Assembly (NCBI RefSeq): GCF_900176135.1
Contig: NZ_FWWW01000058.1
Span: 1 to 64,000 of the forward strand
Direction: 5' to 3'
Origin: Hymenobacter roseosalivarius DSM 11622
GTDB lineage: Bacteria > Bacteroidota > Bacteroidia > Cytophagales > Hymenobacteraceae
DNA length: 64,000 nucleotides
Positions 36,719 to 46,569 of the stretch are shown here, one piece after another. Every line of letters starts with the position of its first letter. The stretch's first letter is position 1. The translations under genes and the position numbers were made by a program. The notes below the pieces were generated by a model. It was not told the DNA's origin. It searched no databases and was given only the letters and a program-made list of their open reading frames with translations.

Positions 36719-38839
36719 CTAGGGCAGCGGCTTGAAGCTGACGGCCGCCCCGCCGCCCGGGGCCAACCGCAGCGTGAGGGCCGAGCGGTTGGTGACCACC
36801 TGCCGGGTTATGCGGTAGGCCATGGGGTTTTTCGCCCAGTCGGCGTCCTTGCCATCGGCGTAGATGGTGGCCGTGTAGCGGCGGCCGGGAGTCAGAAAGT
36901 CGAGCTTCACGGGCTGCTGGCGGGCGTTTTCGTCGGTGATGCTGCCCAGGTACCATTCGTCTTTGCCCTTGGCCTGGCGCACGGTAGTGAGGTAGTCGCC
37001 CGGCTCGGCCGCCAGGATGCGGGTATCGTCCCAGTCCACGGCCACGTCGCGGATAAACTGGAAAGCATCGTCAAATTTGGCGTAGTTCTCGGGCAGGTCG
37101 GCGGCCATTTGCAGGGGCGAATACATGGTCACGTACAAAGCCAGCTGCTTGGCCAGGGTGGTGTGCACCTGCTTGCCCTTGTTCTGCGGGGCGTATTGGT
37201 CGAGCTTAATCTGGAAAATACCCGGCGTGTAGTCCATCGGGCCGCCCATGAGGCGGGTGAAGGGCAGGATGGTTTCGTGCTCGGGCGAGTTGCCCGCGCT
37301 CCAGGCATTGAATTCGTTGCCGCGGGCGGCTTCGTTGGCCAGCCAATTGGGGTAGGTGCGATGCAGGCCGGTGGGGCGCACGGGCTCGTGCATATCCACC
37401 ATCAAGTGGTTTTCGGCCGTTTTTTGGGCTACTCGCACGTAATGGTTCACCATCCACTGGCCGTCGTGGTGCTCGCCGCGCGGGATGATGCGGCCCACGT
37501 AGCCGGTTTTCACGGCGTCGTAGCCGTGCTCGCGCATGAAGCGGTAGGCCGGCTCCATGCGCCGCTCGTAGTTGGTGACGGAGCCGCTGTTTTCGTGGTG
37601 CATGATGAGCTTCACGTTTTTGCTGGCGGCGTAGCGCTGCAGCTCGGTCACGTCAAAATCCGGGTACGGCGTCACGAAGTCGAACACCTCCTCCTTCCAG
37701 TTGCCAAACCAGTCTTCCCAGCCCACGTTCCAGCCTTCCACCAGCACGCCCTGCAGGCCGTTTTTGCCCGCGAAGTCGATGTAGCGCTTCACGTTGGCCG
37801 TGTTGGCCGCGTGGCGGCCGTGGGGCTTTAGCTTGCTGAAGTCGGTGTCGGCCAGCTTGATGTTGTTGGCGTCGGAGTACGACCAAGTTCCTTTGTTGAT
37901 TTGCATCTCCCACCACACGCCCACGTATTTCTGGGGCTTAATCCAGCCCGTGTCGGTGAGTTTGCTGGGCTCGTTCAGGTTCAGAATTAGTTTGGAGGCC
38001 AGGATGGCAGGGGCGTTGTCGGCTACCACTATCGTGCGCCAGGGTGTGTGGGCCGGCGCCTGCAAATAGGCTTTGGCGCCCGTGGCGTCGGGGCAGAGCT
38101 GGCTGGTGAGGCCGTGGGTGGCCCCGTTTACCAGCAGCGCCATGGCCGGGTAGTTGACCAGCGCGGCCTCGTGAATGTTAACGTACAGCCCGTCGGCGCT
38201 CTTGAGCATGAGCGGCGTTTGCACGGCGTTCGGCCCAATGGGGGTTTGGGTGGCAATTTCGGGCGTGGGCTTGGCCGCGGCGGCGCTCACCTCGCTGAGC
38301 TTAGTGGTGGAGTAGAGGTATTCGTTGGTGTCGTAGTCGCCCCGCATCCAGAACGCCCGGTGGTCAGCGGGCAGGTTGAACTCGGTTTTCTCGTCCGACA
38401 CCGTGAAGTACTTGAGGTTAGCCTGCTCGGGAAACTCGTAGCGGAAGCCCACCCCGTCATCGAACAGCCGGAAGCGCAGCACCAGCTGCCGGTTTTGCGC
38501 GGCGGCCTGCTGCACAGTCACGGCCAGCTCCTGGTAGTGGTTGCGAATCTGCTTCACCTCGCCCCAGACTGGCGCCCAGGTGTCGTCGTGCCGACTCGAA
38601 TCGACGTTGGCAATGGTGAACCCTTTGTCGAAGCCCGGCTGGTCCTGCAGCAGTACCGCCAGCCGGCTGGGGCGCACCACCGTCCGCGCCCCGTACTTCA
38701 GCTCATACGTCGGCTCGCCGGCCGGGCTGAGCTGGAACGTCAGCGCGAGCTTGCGGCTGGGCGAGTGAATAGTTTGGGCAGGGGCCACGAAGCGTAATAG
38801 CGTGGCGGCGACTAGCAGAATGGAGAAACGGTACTTCAT
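36719..38839 (-). CDS. Glycoside hydrolase family 97 (SusB-like)
   Basis: A 706-residue secreted or periplasmic enzyme with a signal peptide (A-T-L-L-R-F-V-A-P-A-Q-T). The GH97 layout is complete: an N-terminal beta-sandwich, a TIM barrel with V-E-G-W-N-V-G-W-E-D-W, H-H-E-N-S-G-S-V-T-N-Y-E and K-T-G-Y-V-G-R-I-I-P-R-G-E-H-H, and a C-terminal sandwich. Glu residues in H-H-E and G-E-H-H, with no Asp nucleophile in the K-T-G-Y-V-G strand, favour the inverting alpha-glucosidase (SusB) subgroup over the retaining alpha-galactosidases. That last point is inference from remembered family differences. It is part of the PUL. Confidence 0.92.
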   Translation of the reverse strand: MKYRFSILLVAATLLRFVAPAQTIHSPSRKLALTFQLSPAGEPTYELKYGARTVVRPSRLAVLLQDQPGFDKGFTIANVDSSRHDDTWAPVWGEVKQIRNHYQELAVTVQQAAAQNRQLVLRFRLFDDGVGFRYEFPEQANLKYFTVSDEKTEFNLPADHRAFWMRGDYDTNEYLYSTTKLSEVSAAAAKPTPEIATQTPIGPNAVQTPLMLKSADGLYVNIHEAALVNYPAMALLVNGATHGLTSQLCPDATGAKAYLQAPAHTPWRTIVVADNAPAILASKLILNLNEPSKLTDTGWIKPQKYVGVWWEMQINKGTWSYSDANNIKLADTDFSKLKPHGRHAANTANVKRYIDFAGKNGLQGVLVEGWNVGWEDWFGNWKEEVFDFVTPYPDFDVTELQRYAASKNVKLIMHHENSGSVTNYERRMEPAYRFMREHGYDAVKTGYVGRIIPRGEHHDGQWMVNHYVRVAQKTAENHLMVDMHEPVRPTGLHRTYPNWLANEAARGNEFNAWSAGNSPEHETILPFTRLMGGPMDYTPGIFQIKLDQYAPQNKGKQVHTTLAKQLALYVTMYSPLQMAADLPENYAKFDDAFQFIRDVAVDWDDTRILAAEPGDYLTTVRQAKGKDEWYLGSITDENARQQPVKLDFLTPGRRYTATIYADGKDADWAKNPMAYRITRQVVTNRSALTLRLAPGGGAAVSFKPLP

Positions 38840-38924
38840 GCCGGCGTGGGCGTTGCTCTTGTTTTGGTGAAATGCCCCCTTCCAATGAGGGCAATTGTGG
38901 CGTAGACCAATTACATCAATGAGA

Positions 38925-39052
38925 ACGTCATGCTGAGCTTGTCGAACCAGCTCTACCGCTTCGTCAGGCTTCCCTCTCCTTGGGAGAGGGGCTTGGGGTG
39001 AGGTTTGCGTGAGCGAGATGCTTCGACTGCGCTCAGCACAACCGTTCTTTTG
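38925..39052. repeat. Interspersed inverted repeat (REP-like)
   Basis: The left arm (from 38930, containing CATGCTGAGCTTGTCGAA) and the right arm (39021-39052, containing CTTCGACTGCGCTCAGCAC) are imperfect inverted copies around a segment with CCCTCTCCTTGGGAGAGGGG, itself a hairpin. This style of hairpin repeat is often scattered between genes in Hymenobacter. It sits between the GH130 and GH97 genes. Copy number cannot be judged here. Confidence 0.6.
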
Positions 39053-39078
39053 AGTTACTTACTTTCTGTCCGCCGGTG

Positions 39079-40293
39079 CTAGTTCACGGGGCGGGTAGCC
39101 ACGGCAATTTTAGAGTCGGCCGTGCCGTAGTAGATAAACCACTGGTTTTTAAACCGGGCCAGCCCTTCTAGAAACACCACCTGGTTGATTTGGCCGGTGG
39201 TTTCGTAGGGCAGCTCCGGGCGCATAAAGTAGTTATCCATGCGCTTGAGCAGCTTGGTCGGGTCGTTTTTATCGAACAGAGCCTGGGCGGCGGTGTAGGT
39301 GCCCACGGGCAGGTTTTTGTCGCCGAAAGACGGCTCGTTGCGACTGTTGTAAATCAGGAGGATGCCCTGGTCGGTAATCATGGCCGGTGGGCCCGATTCC
39401 ACTAGGTCGCTGTCGAACTTGCCTTCGCGGGTCGGCAGCACAATCTTCAGGTTGGGCATGGTCAGGGCGTGGGCGCGCAAGGGCACCGGCGGCTTTTCGC
39501 CGGCCGCCATTTCGACGGGTGTCCAGTTAATGAGGTCGTCCGACGTGGCCAGCCAGATTTGGGCATCGCCCCAGTACATCCAGTACTTGCCATTGATTTT
39601 GGTGGCCACGATGCGGCCATCGTTCTCGTAGCGCGACACGATGGAGCCCGATTTGCTCCACTTGTCCACGTATTTGCCGCCGGCCGCCTTCGTGAATACG
39701 TTGCCGTACTTGGTCCAGTTCAGCAGGTCGGGCGAGGAGGCAACGTGCATGCGGGCCTTGTCGCCGTCGTAGGCGGTGTAGGTCATGTAGTAGGTGCCGT
39801 CTTCGCTTTCCACCACGCGCGGGTCTTCCGTGCCGCCAAACCATTCGTACTTCTTATGTACGTCGTTGTCGGGGTGCAGCACGGGTGCTTTGCGCCGGGT
39901 AAAGTGTAGGCCGTCGGTGCTGGTAGCTAAGCCGATGCGCGAAGTCTTCTTGAACTTCCCCACCATGTTTTCGGCGCGGTACAGCATGTACACCATGCCG
40001 TCCTTCACCACCACCGCCGGGTTAAACACGTCCTTTTCTTCCCACAGCACTTCCTTCTTCAGAATGGGGTCCTGAAAGCGGCCCACCGTGCTCGGGCCCA
40101 TGATGGGGTTCACGCTGTCCACCTTGGTGAAGTTCAGCAGGGCCCAGCTGTCGCGCGTGGGAGCGGGCGGAGGCTTCACGGCCGTAGTCGTGGCCTTGTC
40201 GGCCTCATTGCTGCCGCAGCCCATCAGCATAGCCAGCGCCAGGGTGGCGAGGCTCCCGGCCAAGCGGTGCGCAGTTGTATTGAAATTACTCAT
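39079..40293 (-). CDS. GH130-like glycosidase/phosphorylase lipoprotein
   Basis: A 404-residue protein with a lipoprotein signal (L-A-M-L-M-G-C-G-S, Cys about residue 26), so it should be anchored in a membrane facing the periplasm or the surface. The five-bladed beta-propeller pattern is visible in repeated D-G-x-Y-Y/M-x-Y segments and in W-E-E-K-D-V-F-N-P-A, G-T-E-D-P-R-V and L-Y-R-A-E-N. These resemble GH130 enzymes acting on beta-mannosides. Phosphorylase versus hydrolase cannot be decided here. It is surrounded by PUL genes. Confidence 0.8.
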   Translation of the reverse strand: MSNFNTTAHRLAGSLATLALAMLMGCGSNEADKATTTAVKPPPAPTRDSWALLNFTKVDSVNPIMGPSTVGRFQDPILKKEVLWEEKDVFNPAVVVKDGMVYMLYRAENMVGKFKKTSRIGLATSTDGLHFTRRKAPVLHPDNDVHKKYEWFGGTEDPRVVESEDGTYYMTYTAYDGDKARMHVASSPDLLNWTKYGNVFTKAAGGKYVDKWSKSGSIVSRYENDGRIVATKINGKYWMYWGDAQIWLATSDDLINWTPVEMAAGEKPPVPLRAHALTMPNLKIVLPTREGKFDSDLVESGPPAMITDQGILLIYNSRNEPSFGDKNLPVGTYTAAQALFDKNDPTKLLKRMDNYFMRPELPYETTGQINQVVFLEGLARFKNQWFIYYGTADSKIAVATRPVN

Positions 40294-40328
40294 TCAATTT
40301 CTCCGGTAAAACGTGAAGGTATAAACAA

Positions 40329-40367
40329 TTATCTCCCACCATTCCAGGTCAGAACAGTGGGAGATAA
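40329..40367 (-). promoter_or_regulatory. Intergenic stem-loop in the PUL
   Basis: A perfect 11-bp stem (40329-40339 with 40357-40367) and a 17-base loop lie between the LamG and GH130 genes. It could end part of the transcript or protect the upstream susCD message, as hairpins in PULs often do. The tail on the minus strand has only a few T residues, so a full terminator is uncertain. Confidence 0.55.
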
Positions 40368-40397
40368 GCAGGCATGGTCCGTTAAAAGTGGCCTGAC

Positions 40398-41486
40398 TTA
40401 CAGGGTGCTCTCGATGGTGTAGATGGACTGCACCTCCGCGTCGGTCAGGGCGCGGTTGTAGATGCGGATATCGTCCATCTGGCCTTTGAAGAAGGCAGGG
40501 CTATAGTACTGGAAGTAATCGGGAGCCTGGCCACCTTTAGGGGCACGGTTGTACACGTCTTTGGGCAGCTGTTGGCCAATGGTCAGGTTTACGGGCTCAG
40601 GAATGGCCTTAATGGCCCCGGTTACGTTGGTCCAAGTTTTCACCAGGGCGCCATTAATGTAGAATTTCATGGTGCCGTCGACGTACGAGGAGGCAACGTG
40701 GGTCCACACGTTCACGGGCACGATGCCCGAATCAGCGTCGCGGTCGGCCGTGGTCGAGGTGGTGGTCACGGTGAGGAAAGGCTTGTTGTCGCCCTGCAGC
40801 TGGAATTTGTAGCCGGTCCAACGGTTCAGCGACACCAGGTAGTTATCGGGGTTGGTGTCGTTACGCTTGCACCACACGCTCAGGGTCAGCGCCTGGGGGT
40901 TCAGGGCTGCTTTGTACGGCACCTCGATGTAGCCGCCGCCGGCGAACTCATACGCCTGGCTGGCCCGGCCAAACCGGTCGGCCGTCAGCATGGGCAGCGT
41001 GGTGCCATCGGCGGGGGGGGTTGGGAACTTGGGGGCGGCCCCGGCCGGGCCCGTTTTCAGCACGCCGTTGTTGCCGTTGGCGGTGGCGTCGTTGGCATTG
41101 CCGGCAAATTTCCAATGGGCTACCAGGTTAGCTGCCGATACCTCCTGAATGAGGCTGGTGGCAAACGTGGCGGCGGCGCGGCGCAGGTTGGCTACCGAGG
41201 TATTCACGGCTGCTTGGGTGGCCGCAGCGTCGTTTTTCACACCAGTACCCAGGTCGATGGCCGTTTTGAAAGTCGCTTTCGAGCCGGTGGAGTAGGTGCC
41301 GGGCTTGGTGCCTTCCACGGCCGCGTTGTGAATCGCGGTTACGGAGTCAATCACCGCCGTCAGCTTGGTTTTGTCGGCGTTTACCTGGGGCTTGGTGTCC
41401 TCCGTTTTGGAACAGGAAGAGACTACGGCCATGGTGCCGAACAGCAGCCAGGCAAAAAGGAACAAGTAAAATTTTTGGTTTTTCAT
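40398..41486 (-). CDS. LamG-domain surface lipoprotein
   Basis: A 362-residue lipoprotein (V-V-S-S-C-S-K, Cys about residue 25). A helical FIVAR-like region (about 35-120) is followed by a LamG/concanavalin-A jellyroll (about 120-355: L-V-A-H-W-K-F-A-G, L-S-V-W-C-K-R, D-D-I-R-I-Y-N-R-A-L). Such domains bind carbohydrate. Its position right after susD suits the SusE/F-like glycan-binding role on the cell surface. The ligand is unknown. Confidence 0.85.
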   Translation of the reverse strand: MKNQKFYLFLFAWLLFGTMAVVSSCSKTEDTKPQVNADKTKLTAVIDSVTAIHNAAVEGTKPGTYSTGSKATFKTAIDLGTGVKNDAAATQAAVNTSVANLRRAAATFATSLIQEVSAANLVAHWKFAGNANDATANGNNGVLKTGPAGAAPKFPTPPADGTTLPMLTADRFGRASQAYEFAGGGYIEVPYKAALNPQALTLSVWCKRNDTNPDNYLVSLNRWTGYKFQLQGDNKPFLTVTTTSTTADRDADSGIVPVNVWTHVASSYVDGTMKFYINGALVKTWTNVTGAIKAIPEPVNLTIGQQLPKDVYNRAPKGGQAPDYFQYYSPAFFKGQMDDIRIYNRALTDAEVQSIYTIESTL

Positions 41487-41542
41487 GTTGAGGTTGGGAA
41501 TGAGAAAAAAGTGGGAATTGAAAAGAAAAAGGGCGAAGCTGC

Positions 41543-43039
41543 TTACAGCTTTTTGTTGGTGTCCCGCTCGCTCTGCGGAATGGGATAAAACCGGTGGCGG
41601 GCGTAGTTGAAGTTGGGCTGGGTGCTCAGCGCCTGGCGCGCATAGGCTTCGCCGTAGCGGATGACGTCGAAAAACCGGTGGAATTCCAGCGCCAGCTCGG
41701 AGCGCCGCTCCCGCCGGATGAGGTCGCGCAGCAGGTTCTGGTCGGTGGTCGTGATGTTGGGCAGCAGCCCGGCCGGCACCGTGCCCGCGCCGGGCAGCGT
41801 GAGGTCGAACAGGTAGCTTTCGCGGGCCCGCTTGCGCACCTGGTTCAGGGCCAGCAGGGCGGCGGCGCTGTTGCCGGCTTCGTTGGCGGCCTCGGCCTCA
41901 ATCAGCAGCACCTCGCCGTAGCGGATGGCCTGGTAGTTCAGCCCGCCGTCGCCCTTGGTGGTGCTGGGCACCTCCGTGAGGGGCTGTAGGTGCTTTTTTG
42001 ACACGAAGCCGGTAGTCGTCCAGGTCGTATCGAACGGCACGCCGAAAAAGGACTGGCCCGCCCGGCCCACCGAGTAGTCCAGGCGGGGGTCGACCACGCC
42101 GGCACTCGTCCGCTCGAAGTTGTCGACCAGGCTTTTGGTGGGGAGGAAAAACCCGTAGCCGTTCTGGGGACGCGGGGCAAACCACTGGTTCAGGTTGTTG
42201 CCTTGCGCGGGGCTGAGGTTGCTGGCGTGCTGCACCGAGAAAATCGTCTCCTTGTTGTTTTTGGTGGCCGCCCGGAAGTTGTCGGCAAACACCGGCTGCA
42301 GCACGTAGCCCAGCGCGCCCACGGCCTGCGCGGTGCTGGCGGCCAGGGCCCATTTCTTCTCATACAGGTACGTTTTGGCCAGCAGGGCCAGGGCCGCGCC
42401 CTTGGTAGCCCGGCCGGCGTCGGCGGCGGGCCAGGTGGTGGGCAGGGCGGCGGCGGCGGCCTGGCAGTCGGCCTCAATCTGGGCGTAGATGGCGGCCTGG
42501 GGCAGGGCCGGGCTCTGCAGCTCCTCGGGGGTTTCCACCTTCACGCGCAGCGGAATGCTGCCGTACAGCGTCGTGAGCTGAAAGTAGTAGTAGGCGCGCA
42601 GAAACTGCGCCTGGCCCACGGCCTGCTTGCGCACGTCGGGGCTCACGCGGGTGTTGGACTCGGGCAGGCCGTCGATGACGACGTTGGCCTTGAACACGCC
42701 ATCGTAGTAGCGCTTCCACTGGGCCTCCACGGCCGCGTTGGTGGGCGTGATGGTGAAGTTGTCGATGCTCTCAAAATCGGCCTGGTCGCCGGGGTTGCTG
42801 CCCTTCACGGCATCGTCAGACGCCACGTCGCCCAGCACCCACAGGGCGTTGGAGGCTGCATCGCGGAACGAGAGCGGCACGTAGGCGCTGTTGACGGCCA
42901 GCTGGGCGTTGGTGTCCGAGGTGAAGAAATCGCCGGCCTCGTACTGGCCCAGCACGGGCTGCTCCAGAAAGTCTTTGCACCCGGCCGTGGCCAGCGCCAA
43001 AGCCCCCAACAAGCCAATAGCAAAAGGTTGAAATTTCAT
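41543..43039 (-). CDS. susD: SusD/RagB-family glycan-binding lipoprotein
   Basis: A 498-residue outer-surface lipoprotein (L-A-T-A-G-C-K-D-F-L-E-Q-P, lipobox Cys about residue 21). It has the helical TPR scaffold and the C-terminal R-R-E-R-R-S-E-L-A-L-E-F-H-R-F-F-D-V-I-R-Y-G motif universal in SusD proteins. It caps the SusC porin and delivers oligosaccharides. The start is 20 bases after the susC stop, as usual for these pairs. The gene symbol denotes the family, not proven starch use. Confidence 0.93.
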   Translation of the reverse strand: MKFQPFAIGLLGALALATAGCKDFLEQPVLGQYEAGDFFTSDTNAQLAVNSAYVPLSFRDAASNALWVLGDVASDDAVKGSNPGDQADFESIDNFTITPTNAAVEAQWKRYYDGVFKANVVIDGLPESNTRVSPDVRKQAVGQAQFLRAYYYFQLTTLYGSIPLRVKVETPEELQSPALPQAAIYAQIEADCQAAAAALPTTWPAADAGRATKGAALALLAKTYLYEKKWALAASTAQAVGALGYVLQPVFADNFRAATKNNKETIFSVQHASNLSPAQGNNLNQWFAPRPQNGYGFFLPTKSLVDNFERTSAGVVDPRLDYSVGRAGQSFFGVPFDTTWTTTGFVSKKHLQPLTEVPSTTKGDGGLNYQAIRYGEVLLIEAEAANEAGNSAAALLALNQVRKRARESYLFDLTLPGAGTVPAGLLPNITTTDQNLLRDLIRRERRSELALEFHRFFDVIRYGEAYARQALSTQPNFNYARHRFYPIPQSERDTNKKL

Positions 43040-43059
43040 AAGAAGTGGTTGCGAAGCGG

Positions 43060-46000
43060 TTAGAAGCCGGCGTTGATGCCCACCGTGAAGGTGCGGGCCG
43101 ACGGATAAGTCCCAAAGTCGATGCCCGTGGCCCGAACGCCGTCGCCGAGGGAGTTGCTGTTGGTGCCCTGCTCGGGGTCGAGCCCGGTGTAGTTGGTGAA
43201 CGTGAGCAGGTTCTGGATGCTGGCGTAGAGGCGCACCGAGGAGATTTTCGCGGGTGCCAGCAGCTTCTCGCCGAAGGTGTATCCCAGCTGCAGGTTCTTC
43301 AGGCGCAGGTAGGAGCCGTCCTCCAGGAAACGGTCAGACGGCTGCTTGTTGTTCGAAGCGCCGGTCCAGGACAGGCGCGGAAACTCGTTGGTGCTGCCCT
43401 CGGCCGTCCAGTAGTTGGTGGCCACCCGTTCCGTGATGTTGAAGGCCCGGTAGAAGCCTTCGATGTCAGTGTTCACCTGGTTGTAGAGCTTGTTGCCCTG
43501 CACGCCCTGGAAAAACGCACTTAGGTCGAGGCTCTTATAGCGCACGTTGCCCGTGAAGCCGTAGGTGAATTTTGGTATGGGGCTGCCCACAAACGTGCGG
43601 TCCAGCCCGTCGATGATGCCGTCCGGCACCCCGTCAGGGCCGCTGATGTCCTTATACTTCACGTCGCCGGGCTTGATGCCCGGTCCCTGGAACGCGTGGG
43701 TGAATACTTCCTGCGCATTCTGAAAAATGCCCTCTTTCTGCAGCAGGTAGAACGAGCCAATGGGCTGGCCCACGTTGGTGAGGGTAGCGAAGTAGTTGTT
43801 GTCGATGCGCCCGCCCACGATGGGAGCGGCGTTGCCCAGCGACACCACTTCATTATTGAGGGAGGCGAAATTGCCGCTCAGGCCGTAGCTCCAGTCCTTG
43901 CCTACGGTGTTGCGGTAAGCCAGCTCCAGCTCCATGCCGTTGTTGCGGATTTTGCCGGCGTTCACGGCCGGGTTGCCACCGCCCCCGGCGCTGCTGGGCT
44001 GTGGCAAAAACAGCAGCACATCCGACGTATTCTTGATAAAGTAATCCAGCGTGAGCTGCAGGGCACCATTCAGCAGTCCCACGTCGACGCCCACGTTGCT
44101 TTGGGTGCTTGTTTCCCAGCGCACGTTGGGATTGCCCTTGGTCACGATGCTCAGGCCCTGGGTCGAAGTTCCGCCGAAGGGGTAGTAGAAGTTGCCGCCG
44201 ATGAGCGAGGCATAGGGGTAGTTGCCGATGGCCGAGTTGCCGAGCTGCCCCACGCTGGCGCGTAGCTTGAGCAGCGTGATGGCCGAGAGGTTGCGCATGA
44301 ACTCTTCCTGCGCAATGTTCCAGCCGACCGAGCCCGAATAGAAGTTCTGGGCCCGCAGGCCGGGCGAGAGCTGCGACGAGCCGTCGCGCCGGAAGTTGAA
44401 GCTGGCCAGGTACTTGCCCTCGTAGTCGTAACCCAAGCGGCCAAAGGCCGACAGCAGCGAGGAGTGCGCCTCGCCGCCACCGTTCTGTTGAATGCCGGTA
44501 CCACTGTCGAGGTACTGAAACGTGGCCGACTGGTCGACGTAGCCCCGGCGCGAGGCAGAAATGCCCCGCACGTTGTTTTTAATGGCCTCCGTGCCAATCA
44601 GAATATTGAACGTACTGGCGCCCAGCAGCAGGTCATACGTAGCGGTGTTGGTCCAGTTGTAGTTGAACTCGTTGGTGTTCGACTGCCCCAGCTGCGGCGG
44701 CGAGTTAAACGAGCGGTCGATACCGAACGTCTTGAAAAACTGCTTGTAGTCGGTGATGAGAAAGGTCACGCCGTAATCGGAGCGAATGCGCAGGCGCTCA
44801 ATCGGGTAGAACTCCACGTAGGCGTTACCCAGCAGCGAGTAGCGGTTGAAGTTGCGGTCGGCCGCGTCGGCCAGCGCCACGGGGTTGATGCCATCGCCAA
44901 AAAAGGCCGAGGCAATTTTGCCGTCCGCCTTCGGCAGGTCCACGAACTGGCCCTGCTCATTATACACCGGGGTGGCCGGGGTTCGGAACAGCGCGTAGCG
45001 CACGATGCTGGCCCCCGGGTTGCCGTCGCCAAAGCCGTCGCCCGACGTGCCCACTTCCCTGGTTTTGGAGTAAGAGAGATTGGCGTTGGTGCCCACCTTG
45101 AAGTACTTCGACAACGTGCTGTTCACCGCCGTGCGCAGGTTGTACCGGTCGTACGACGAGTTCTGAATCAGGCCGTCCTGCTTCAGGTAGCTCCCCGACA
45201 CGATGTACTGCGAATTCTCGCCGCCGCCGCTCACGTCGGCCTGCACGTTGTATTGCATCGCGGGCTTGAGTACTTCCTTTAGCCAGTTCACGTCGGGCAG
45301 CGTGCTGGCCAGCGCGGCCGGAATCTGGTCCCGACCGTCGTTCTGCGCCGCCACGTTGTAGGCCGTCACGTACTGGCTGGTGTTGGCCATCTTAATCAGG
45401 TTGGCCGGCGTTTGCACCCCGGTGTAGGAGCTCACGCTCAGCCGGGGCTTGCCCGACTTGCCGCGCTTGGTGGTCACCACCACCACGCCGTTGGAGGCCC
45501 GGGCACCGTAGATGGCGGCCGAGGACGCATCCTTAAGAATGTTGATGCTCTCGATGTCGTTGGGCGAAATCTGGTTGATGCCGTCCTTGGTCGGCACCCC
45601 GTCGATGATGTAGAGCGGGTTGTTGTCGTTAATGGTGCCCACGCCGCGGATGCGGACGGCAATATTCTCGCCTGGCGCCCCGGTAGCCTGTGTAATGGCC
45701 ACGCCGGCCGCTTTGCCCTGCATAATCTGGGCCACGCCGCCCACGGGAATGCTCGCAATGTCGCTCTGGTTAATCTGGGCCACCGCGCCGGTCAGGTCCG
45801 ATTTTTTCTGGGTGGTGTAGCCCAGCACCACCACCTCGTCGAGGGCCTTCACATTAGTTGCCAGCACTACGCTCACCTGCGTACGCCCTTGCAGGCTGAT
45901 TTCCTGCCCCACAAAGCCAATGGCCGAGATAACTAGCGTCGCGTTGGCATCGGGCAGGCTCAGGGTGAACTTGCCGTTAATGTCGGTGGTGGTGCCCGTG

Positions 46001-46509
46001 GTGGTGCCCTTCACCACCACTGTCACGCCGGGAATGGGCGCATTGTCGGGGCCGGTCACTTGGCCCTGCACCGTCACGGGGTCGGGGATGGCGGCCACGG
46101 CGGTTTCCCGGCCGGCTATCGTGGTCACCGCACCAGCCCCAATCGATTGCAGGGAGGTGCCCGGCTTTAGGGGGCTGGAGATGACGTAGACGTTGCGGTC
46201 GGTTTTTTCCACCCGCAGGCCGCTCACCGTCACGGCGTAGGTCAGTTCTTCCTCCCAGGTCCGAAAGGTCAGCCCGTCGATGTTGACGAACTTATCAGCG
46301 ATTAACTCGCTGCGGCACAGAAAAAAGGCGTGGTGCGTGGTTTGCAGCTCCTGCAGGATGCTCGCCAGCGAAACCCCGCGGGCGGGGGCTTCGGGCTGCT
46401 GCGCGGGGCGGAGCATCGCCAACGCCGAGCTTTGCGCGTGGGTGGGGGTGTGCAGGCTGGCCGCCAGCACTAAAGGCAGGAGCCGCAACGGTTGGGTATA
46501 GAAGGCCAT
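43060..46509 (-). CDS. susC: SusC/RagA TonB-dependent receptor with STN domain
   Basis: A 1149-residue outer-membrane transporter. The order is a signal peptide (ending T-H-A-Q), an STN signalling domain (about 40-115), a carboxypeptidase-D-like repeat (about 145-235), a plug with A-L-D-E-V-V-V-L-G-Y-T-T and P-L-Y-I-I-D-G-V-P, and a 22-strand barrel ending in G-I-N-A-G-F. The STN domain touches the FecR anti-sigma factor encoded next door, so substrate uptake can signal to the ECF sigma factor. It pairs with the downstream SusD. Confidence 0.95.
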   Translation of the reverse strand: MAFYTQPLRLLPLVLAASLHTPTHAQSSALAMLRPAQQPEAPARGVSLASILQELQTTHHAFFLCRSELIADKFVNIDGLTFRTWEEELTYAVTVSGLRVEKTDRNVYVISSPLKPGTSLQSIGAGAVTTIAGRETAVAAIPDPVTVQGQVTGPDNAPIPGVTVVVKGTTTGTTTDINGKFTLSLPDANATLVISAIGFVGQEISLQGRTQVSVVLATNVKALDEVVVLGYTTQKKSDLTGAVAQINQSDIASIPVGGVAQIMQGKAAGVAITQATGAPGENIAVRIRGVGTINDNNPLYIIDGVPTKDGINQISPNDIESINILKDASSAAIYGARASNGVVVVTTKRGKSGKPRLSVSSYTGVQTPANLIKMANTSQYVTAYNVAAQNDGRDQIPAALASTLPDVNWLKEVLKPAMQYNVQADVSGGGENSQYIVSGSYLKQDGLIQNSSYDRYNLRTAVNSTLSKYFKVGTNANLSYSKTREVGTSGDGFGDGNPGASIVRYALFRTPATPVYNEQGQFVDLPKADGKIASAFFGDGINPVALADAADRNFNRYSLLGNAYVEFYPIERLRIRSDYGVTFLITDYKQFFKTFGIDRSFNSPPQLGQSNTNEFNYNWTNTATYDLLLGASTFNILIGTEAIKNNVRGISASRRGYVDQSATFQYLDSGTGIQQNGGGEAHSSLLSAFGRLGYDYEGKYLASFNFRRDGSSQLSPGLRAQNFYSGSVGWNIAQEEFMRNLSAITLLKLRASVGQLGNSAIGNYPYASLIGGNFYYPFGGTSTQGLSIVTKGNPNVRWETSTQSNVGVDVGLLNGALQLTLDYFIKNTSDVLLFLPQPSSAGGGGNPAVNAGKIRNNGMELELAYRNTVGKDWSYGLSGNFASLNNEVVSLGNAAPIVGGRIDNNYFATLTNVGQPIGSFYLLQKEGIFQNAQEVFTHAFQGPGIKPGDVKYKDISGPDGVPDGIIDGLDRTFVGSPIPKFTYGFTGNVRYKSLDLSAFFQGVQGNKLYNQVNTDIEGFYRAFNITERVATNYWTAEGSTNEFPRLSWTGASNNKQPSDRFLEDGSYLRLKNLQLGYTFGEKLLAPAKISSVRLYASIQNLLTFTNYTGLDPEQGTNSNSLGDGVRATGIDFGTYPSARTFTVGINAGF

Positions 46510-46569
46510 AAGGGGGAATTCTAGAGCGGGGAGAGAAGCACGAAAACGAGCAGGTGGTGCGGGCAGCTT

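Noticed and set aside
36704-37831. 375-aa plus-strand frame
   Set aside because: Antisense shadow of the GH97 gene. GH97 motifs on the minus strand are decisive.
40572-41588. 338-aa plus-strand frame
   Set aside because: Antisense to the LamG lipoprotein, with Gly/Arg/Val-rich shadow composition and no family resemblance.
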